DNA from: DATCDR01 sp036510575
Lineage (GTDB): Bacteria; Actinomycetota; Acidimicrobiia; Acidimicrobiales; Bog-793
Direction of reading: 5' to 3'
NCBI GenBank assembly: GCA_036510575.1
Contig: DATCDR010000027.1
Location: 1 to 19,302 of the forward strand
DNA: 19,302 nt
Shown: piece by piece, positions 15,902 to 19,302 of the stretch
Layout of the letters: the number at the start of each line of letters is the position of its first letter
Position numbering within the stretch: position 1 is the first letter of the stretch
The notes under the pieces: model-generated
What the model was told of the DNA's origin: nothing
The model's database searches: none
What the model saw: only the letters and a program-made list of their open reading frames with translations
Program-made: the position numbers and the translations under genes

Positions 15902-15907
15902 TATGAT
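15902..15907 (+). promoter_or_regulatory. Putative -10 box for the MarR gene
   Basis: This TATGAT is the mirror image of the minus-strand one and overlaps the second 11-bp palindrome. It would place transcription start near 15914, some 44 bases before ATG 15958. The -35 region is weak. The symmetry implies that both directions are controlled together. Confidence 0.4.
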
Positions 15908-15957
15908 ACAGGTCTACTGAAAGTGACTGTGGCGGAGGATGACTACGGCGGGAGGAC

Positions 15958-16461
15958 ATGGATAGGCCTGAGCATGAAGCGGATCCGATCGGCAGGATCG
16001 AGATCGAGCTGCTCACACTCGTTCGTCACCTCGAGACATTTGGGCGCAGAAGTGACCTCTACGCTCGCGTCGACCGGGCCGGTTACCTTGCGCTGCGCAC
16101 CCTCGATGAGCTCGGTGCAATGAATATTCACGCGCTTTCTGAGACACTGCATCTCGACGCTTCGACCGTCACCCGTCAAGTGGGCGTTATGCAAGTCGAG
16201 GGTCTTGTCGACCGCCGGCTCGATCGTGTTGATCGACGATCGTCAGTTGTCGTACTGACCCCTGCCGGTCGACGGATCATGCGTAGCGTCGAACGGAAGC
16301 GGCGTCGCCTCTTCGCAAGTTTGACGAAGGACTGGTCGAGCGAGGATCAGGAGAACTTCGGTCGGCTGACGGCGACGCTCAACGTTTCCCTTATCGAGCG
16401 CGACGTTGCCGTCCGTGATACCCGTCACAGTGGATCTTCGATGCGACGAGCGAAGGAGTGA
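15958..16461 (+). CDS. MarR-family transcriptional regulator
   Basis: A 167-residue winged-helix regulator. After an N-terminal dimerisation helix, residues of about 42-100 form the DNA-binding domain: YLALRTLDELGAMNIHALSE, the recognition region LHLDASTVTRQVGVMQVEGL, and the wing DRRLDRVDRRSSVVVLTPAGRRIM. All are typical of MarR proteins. C-terminal helices return to the dimer interface. MarR proteins usually repress divergent operons and release DNA on binding small aromatic or oxidant ligands; the ligand here is unknown. ATG 15958 is the first start after an in-frame stop; GGGAGG lies just before it, rather close. The gene faces away from the minus-strand operon across the twin palindrome. 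Its stop overlaps the next ORF as GTGA. Confidence 0.88.
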   Translation: MDRPEHEADPIGRIEIELLTLVRHLETFGRRSDLYARVDRAGYLALRTLDELGAMNIHALSETLHLDASTVTRQVGVMQVEGLVDRRLDRVDRRSSVVVLTPAGRRIMRSVERKRRRLFASLTKDWSSEDQENFGRLTATLNVSLIERDVAVRDTRHSGSSMRRAKE

Positions 16462-16466
16462 TCAAC

Positions 16467-16697
16467 GTGAAAGCGGGCTGTTGTCAAAGTGTCCGGTCAG
16501 GTCTGATAGCGGGGCTCCGCTTATCCCCCCGCAACAGTGAGGGCCACGGCTTCTCGTCCGAGGCGACATGCGCTCTTCCGCCGTATGGGAGGCTTTTCGA
16601 GCAGATGTCAGTTCTTCAGCTGACCTTAACCACGAACGAGGTGCGGCCTGCCATCCGTAGGGACGTCGGGGGACACACCTACGAGCGAGCAGGATGA
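16467..16697 (+). CDS. Small unknown ORF bridging MarR and pgl
   Basis: A 76-codon frame from GTG 16467, with AAGGAG eight bases upstream, to a TGA that overlaps the ATG of the lactonase gene as ATGA. A GTG three codons earlier would also overlap the MarR stop. The product begins VKAGCCQSVRSG, has no membrane segment and matches nothing I know. Its composition is not clearly protein-like, and the DNA is less GC-biased than its neighbours. Either it is a fast-evolving small protein or the frame is open by chance and serves to couple translation of pgl to the regulator. The start/stop junctions and ribosome-binding site are seen; coding status is inferred. Confidence 0.4.
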   Translation: MKAGCCQSVRSGLIAGLRLSPRNSEGHGFSSEATCALPPYGRLFEQMSVLQLTLTTNEVRPAIRRDVGGHTYERAG

Positions 16698-17437
16698 GCG
16701 CGCGATGGATCCAGGTGCTGCCCGATAGCGATGCAGCTGCCGGGCGCGTCGCCGAATTTATCGCTGGACGGCTCCGAGGCGCCGTGGCGGCGAAGGGGCG
16801 GTTTTGCATGGCCGTAAGTGGCGGCTCGACGCCGACCCCGATGTTCGAGGCGCTGGCTGCAACGACGCTCCCCTGGAGCCAGGTCGAGATCTACCAGGTG
16901 GACGAGCGGATTGCCCCCGAGGGAAGTCCCGAGCGAAATCTGACCAATCTCAAGGCGGCGCTTGGCAGCACTGGAGCGAGAATCGTGCCGATGCCTGTCG
17001 AATCGGACGATCTTGCGAGGGCTGCCATCGATTACGGCGAAATGTTGCCTGATCTCTTTGACCTCGTACATCTGGGTCTCGGCCTTGACGGACACACGGC
17101 GTCGCTCTTTCCGGCCGATTCAGCTCTTGACGTCGTCGATCAGGATGTCGCGCTATGCGGTCCCCATGAGGGTCTGTTGCGGATGACTCTCACCTACCGA
17201 GGTCTTTCGCGGGCGGCCGAGATCATCTGGCTAGTTACCGGTGCCACCAAAGCTGCTCCGCTTTCGCGCCTGTGCGCTGATGATCCAGGAGTCCCGGCAG
17301 TTCGAATCGCGTGTGAGCGGAGCAGGATCGTGGCCGATGGCCCCGCCGTGCAGGACCTGACGGCCCATCCACCGAGCGGCATTCATCTTTGGTACCGAAG
17401 CGCCTCGCCGTCCTCTTCGACACCGATCAAACCTTAA
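16694..17437 (+). CDS. pgl: 6-phosphogluconolactonase
   Basis: A 247-residue lactonase of the glucosamine-6-phosphate isomerase/6-phosphogluconolactonase fold. Motifs are VSGGSTP (41-47), VDERIAPEGSPERNL (69-83) and the phosphate/active-site signature GLGLDGHTASLFP (128-140); length fits the family. It hydrolyses 6-phospho-glucono-delta-lactone to 6-phosphogluconate in the oxidative pentose phosphate pathway, in the cytosol. ATG 16694 has only a weak AGCAGG site and overlaps the stop of the preceding small ORF by four bases, so coupled translation is likely. Its usual partners (zwf, tal, opcA) are not adjacent. Here it sits downstream of a MarR gene, which suggests co-control with the divergent sugar-oxidation operon (inference). 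Confidence 0.92.
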   Translation: MSARWIQVLPDSDAAAGRVAEFIAGRLRGAVAAKGRFCMAVSGGSTPTPMFEALAATTLPWSQVEIYQVDERIAPEGSPERNLTNLKAALGSTGARIVPMPVESDDLARAAIDYGEMLPDLFDLVHLGLGLDGHTASLFPADSALDVVDQDVALCGPHEGLLRMTLTYRGLSRAAEIIWLVTGATKAAPLSRLCADDPGVPAVRIACERSRIVADGPAVQDLTAHPPSGIHLWYRSASPSSSTPIKP

Positions 17438-17827
17438 TCGCCAGTGGCAGGCCAGTATCGTGCCGCGGCGGCGTTCGGCAATCCGATCGATATCGGCCAG
17501 CGTGGTGACTTTGAGTTGGCGCCCTGCAAGAATCATCCTCTGGGCTCTCCAGCTTCTCATGGTGATGGGTGTCGCCGACCGATCGGCCAGTCTCGACATC
17601 AGACATCCCACTACAAGTATCGTGACACGATATGCTGTAGCGGGGTCGTGATCGCTGCAGTGTGAAGTGCCCTACTTGTGACAGGAGCCTTCGTTGGTTG
17701 CATATCCGACAGAATCACTGACGCGTTCAGGCCGACCCCAAACAAAGCCAGCCGCAGAGCAATGGTCGCTGCATTCCGAAGCGCTTGGCAGTGAAGCCGT
17801 ACGAGGATGAACCATTGGATGTGACTC
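17438..17827. other. 390-bp intergenic region with one palindrome
   Basis: There is no convincing gene between pgl and the pckG remnant. Candidate frames (plus-strand from GTG 17444; minus-strand from GTG 17611 running into the 3' half of pgl) lack ribosome-binding sites and known motifs. The only structured element is the palindrome at 17611-17640, listed separately. No U-rich terminator follows pgl. Confidence 0.5.
17611..17640. promoter_or_regulatory. Orphan palindromic operator-like site
   Basis: A perfect 15-base palindrome, TATCGTGACACGATA, lies at 17618-17632. Outer CTACA (17611-17615) and TGTAG (17636-17640) extend the symmetry to 30 bases. A repressor operator of the PadR, TetR or GntR kind would look like this. 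TATGCT at 17631-17636 could be a -10 box overlapping it. No regulator gene is next to it, so it may be what is left of a lost gene's promoter or a target of a regulator encoded elsewhere. Confidence 0.5.
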
Positions 17828-18597
17828 ATGCAGCCTACTGATCACCAAAAGCTCCTTAACTGGGTCGACGACTTCGCTTTACTCACCGAACCTGACGTCG
17901 TTGTGTGGTGCGACGGATCGGCAGAAGAGTACGAGCGACTGTGCAAACTATTAGTCGAACGTGGAACATTCACAAAGCTCTCCGACGCGAAAAGGGCCGG
18001 CGAGCTATTGGGCACGCTCTGATGCGCGCGGCGTGGCGCGTGTCGAAAATCGCACGTTCATCTGCTCGTCGGGACAACAAGAGGCAGGACCGACGAACAA
18101 CTGGATGGATCCCACCGAAATGCGTGACACACTCACGCCACTTTTCCGCTCGTCGATGCACGGACGGACGCTCTATGTTGTTCCGTTCTCGATGGGACCG
18201 CTCGGCTCACCGATCTCGCGCATTGGAGTGCAGCTCACCGATTCTCCTTATGCCGTCGTCAGTATGCGGATCATGACACGCATGGGTAACGCGGCCCCTT
18301 GACGTCCTTGGCTCGAATGGCGAGTTCATCGCATGCCATCACTCCGTCGGCGCACCGCTCGAGCCCGGGCAAGAAGATGTCGCATGGCCGTGCAACCCCG
18401 ACAACGTCTTCATCTCGCACTTTCCTGAGACACGCGAGATCTGGTCCTACGGTTCCGGCTATGGCGGGAACGCCTTGCTTGGAAAGAAGTGTCTCGCCTT
18501 GCGGATCGCGTCGGTCATCGCGCGCGACGAGGGTTGGCTCGCCGAGCACATGTTGGTGGTGAAAGTCACGTCGCCCGAAGGTGACGTGCGTTATATG
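17828..18597 (+). pseudogene. pckG: PEP carboxykinase (GTP), broken N-terminal part
   Basis: About 255 N-terminal residues of GTP-type phosphoenolpyruvate carboxykinase are recognisable across three frames. They include WCDGSAEEYERL and GTFTKL from frame 1, then RTFICSSG, AGPTNNWMDP, VVPFSMGPLGSPIS and SMRIMTRMG from frame 2, then ALEPGQ-type VGAPLEPGQEDVAWPCN, WSYGSGYGGNALLGKK and LRIASVIARDEGWLAEHM from frame 3. Each shift fits one extra base in a homopolymer: GGG at 17994-17996 and CCCC at 18295-18298. Homology stops at about 18597, just before the expected ACGKTNL kinase loop, where an ISL3-like end begins. Intact PckG has about 600 residues and interconverts oxaloacetate and PEP. The two indels alone could be sequencing errors; the IS truncation would still inactivate the gene. 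Confidence 0.9.
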
Positions 18598-18620
18598 GGC
18601 CTCCCGGCATAGATGTGGGT
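18598..18620 (+). repeat. Putative ISL3 terminal inverted repeat
   Basis: GGCCTCCCGGCATAGATGTG followed by GGT marks the switch from pckG homology to IS sequence. The boundary could be off by one or two bases, since GGG precedes it. Confidence 0.6.
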
Positions 18621-18624
18621 CGAT

Positions 18625-19161
18625 TCAGGGATCAACTATTGGCACACGCTCATGGGGAAGGACGTGCTCGACAGGCCCGAGGGTCAACATGATGAGCCCG
18701 AGGGCCGCATTCGCGGAGTGGAAGCCGTAGGCGCGGTTGACGATGAGACGCACCCTGCGGTTGAGCCCTTCGTGCTGTGCGTTGTTGATGCCGAGACGGA
18801 CCGCTGCCAAGATGCCCGCTCTCCGTTTGCGGATCGTCTGGGCGACGGTGACGAAGGCCTTGAGCCCGCTTCTCGATGCCTTGGAACAGAATCGGTCGAG
18901 GAGCTGGCCGACCTCGCCCTCGGAAAGGTCACCGGCGAACACGGCACGAAGCGCCTCCTTCAGCGCGTAGGCACGCCAGAGGTCGCCTCCTCTGCGCTTC
19001 AGCCTTCTGAGCGTCACGGCCTGGTCGTCGGTGAGATCGGTCGGGTTCTTCAGCAGCGCCCAGCGCGCTCCTTTGAAGCGTCGTGCCGCATCTTTGTCCG
19101 GGAGCTTGCGGAGGTCTTGCCAGACCTCTCGACGGACCTTGTCGAGGGCGGTGGTGATGAG
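18625..19161 (-). pseudogene. ISL3-family transposase, C-terminal exon interrupted by an intron
   Basis: 179 residues of the C-terminal half of an ISL3 (DDE_Tnp_ISL3) transposase, beginning LITTALDKVRREVWQDLRK. Typical stretches are RRFKGARWALLKNP, LTDDQAVTLRRLKRRGG, LWRAYALKEALRAVF, FCSKASRSGLKAFV and RRAGILAAVRLGINNAQHEGLN; Glu of QHEGLN is the expected last acidic residue of the catalytic triad. The reading frame stays open upstream to 19263, but those 34 codons do not look like transposase. They coincide with the 3' end of a group II intron. The expected upstream sequence (a VIDLFH-like motif just before L-I/V-x-x-A-x-D) would lie on the far side of that intron. If the intron splices, the transposase could be restored; otherwise it is inactive. 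Confidence 0.85.
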
Positions 19162-19168
19162 GTGAGAT

Positions 19169-19218
19169 CGGACCGGGGCGCGGTGCCTGCCTCTCAACAG
19201 GTCCGTTTCCCCAGCCCG
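19169..19218 (-). ncRNA. Domain VI-like stem of the group II intron
   Basis: Six bases after domain V, CGGGCTGGGG (19218-19209) pairs over ten positions, with two G-U pairs, with CCCCGGTCCG (19178-19169). A smaller CCTG/CAGG stem lies inside. Position and size fit domain VI, which carries the branch-point adenosine. The bulged A is not obvious in this fold, so the details may differ. Confidence 0.6.
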
Positions 19219-19224
19219 TCTCCC

Positions 19225-19258
19225 GAACCGGACGTGCGACTTCCACCGCATCCGGCTC
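19225..19258 (-). ncRNA. Group II intron domain V
   Basis: A 34-base element reads GAGCCGGATGCGG, then TGGAAG, then TCGCACGTCCGGTTC. It folds into the canonical domain V hairpin: an eight-pair lower stem (GAGCCGGA with TCCGGTTC), a two-base CG bulge on the 3' side, an upper stem (TGCG with CGCA) and a GNRA loop (GGAA). The AGC catalytic triad is present near the 5' end. Domain V is the most conserved part of group II introns, so this is the strongest evidence for the intron. Confidence 0.88.
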
Positions 19259-19302
19259 TCCACGAGCCCGTGCCGCTCGGCTATGGAGCCTCGATCGTCA
19301 CC

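Larger units (their letters stand above)
15869..15920. promoter_or_regulatory. 52-bp symmetric operator with two 11-bp palindromes
   Basis: A perfect 23-bp inverted repeat (15869-15891 and 15898-15920) is split by the six bases TATCTC. Inside each arm lies a smaller perfect palindrome, TGTATCATACA at 15879-15889 and TGTATGATACA at 15900-15910. Their centres are 21 bp apart, two turns of B-DNA, so two dimers would bind the same face. The site lies between the divergent MarR gene and the large minus-strand operon. The likely ligand is the adjacent MarR protein, since MarR regulators commonly bind such palindromes in their own divergent promoters. Binding is inferred; the repeat geometry is seen. 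Confidence 0.8.
18598..19161 (-). mobile_element. ISL3-family insertion sequence, 3' portion
   Basis: This is the transposase 3' half plus an element end of an ISL3-family IS inserted in pckG. The end reads GGCCTCCCGGCATAGATGTG from 18598 inward, close to the GGCTCTT...GGCAT...TGTGGG pattern of ISL3 ends, and lies 27 bases after the transposase stop. The other half lies beyond the window, separated by the group II intron. ISL3 elements usually make 8-bp target duplications; the partner copy is not visible. Confidence 0.8.
19162..19302 (-). mobile_element. Group II intron, 3' end (continues beyond the window)
   Basis: On the minus strand the last 141 bases match the 3' end of a bacterial group II intron: a short GAGC...GCTC hairpin region near 19262-19280 of the kind that follows the reverse-transcriptase ORF, then domain V, then a domain VI-like stem, then ATCTCAC before the resumed transposase frame. 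The intron is in the same orientation as the transposase, as needed for splicing. I place the 3' splice site at 19162/19161, because the downstream exon then starts on a transposase codon and the intron ends in AC. The maturase gene and 5' end are outside the window. The branch-point A was not assigned. Confidence 0.8.

Noticed and set aside
16505..16524. Hairpin GATAGCGG-GGCT-CCGCTTATC after the MarR gene as a terminator
   Set aside because: It has a bulge and no T-run, and it lies inside the small frame coupled to pgl.
17231..17611. Minus-strand frame whose GTG lies just beside the 15-base palindrome, suggesting an autoregulated repressor
   Set aside because: Over half of it is antisense to pgl, it lacks a ribosome-binding site, and no helix-turn-helix pattern is visible.
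19162..19263. The first 34 codons of the long open frame at the right end as the transposase N-terminus
   Set aside because: This stretch folds as group II intron domains V and VI and does not resemble ISL3 transposase; the open frame there is accidental.
1..19302. CRISPR arrays, tRNA or rRNA genes, riboswitches
   Set aside because: No regularly spaced repeats, cloverleaf with a TTCRA-type arm, rRNA signatures or recognisable riboswitch cores were seen on either strand by eye.

Overview
The window is GC-rich bacterial DNA, most likely from an actinomycete (Actinomycetota; class Acidimicrobiia or a relative is only a guess). Pointers are the A-type cytochrome oxidase subunit I, the GTP-type PEP carboxykinase remnant, frequent GTG/TTG starts, GC-rich third codon positions and long tight operons.

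Layout. Positions 1-141 are the edge of an IS3-family insertion sequence running off the left end, and 142-845 hold nothing I can recognise. From 15798 down to 846 a nearly gap-free run of minus-strand genes follows, most joined by start/stop overlaps. In order of transcription they are: an orphan N-terminal domain of cyclopropane-fatty-acid synthase, a pyruvate-oxidase-like thiamine diphosphate enzyme, a membrane protein, a gluconate 2-dehydrogenase subunit 3-like protein, a GMC flavoprotein, a GH15 glucoamylase/trehalase-like hydrolase, a membrane-tailed SDR, a small membrane protein, a mandelate-racemase-subgroup enolase-superfamily enzyme, a hidden 49-codon ORF, cytochrome oxidase subunit I, a hemerythrin-domain protein, a glycogen-debranching-type enzyme and a DUF488 protein. 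On the plus strand a MarR regulator, a small unknown ORF and 6-phosphogluconolactonase form a second coupled unit (15958-17437). The two units diverge from a striking 52-bp symmetric control region at 15869-15920, which holds two 11-bp palindromes spaced two helical turns apart, each overlapping an outward-facing -10-like hexamer.

The right end is a mobile-DNA graveyard. A frameshifted pckG (17828 to about 18597) is cut by an ISL3-family element. The transposase gene of that element is itself interrupted by a group II intron, whose domain V, a domain VI-like stem and 3' end are visible at 19162-19302.

How the genes may work together (inference). The hydrolases would release glucose from storage or compatible glucans. 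The GMC/subunit 3 pair, the SDR and the racemase/dehydratase-like enzyme would oxidise or dehydrate sugars and sugar acids. The thiamine diphosphate enzyme would oxidise pyruvate. Electrons could leave through small membrane partners and quinone to an oxygen-reducing oxidase, with an oxygen-binding hemerythrin alongside. None of the predicted dehydrogenases or hydrolases has a visible export signal, so the chemistry looks cytoplasmic or inner-membrane-facing. Substrates cannot be read from sequence alone.
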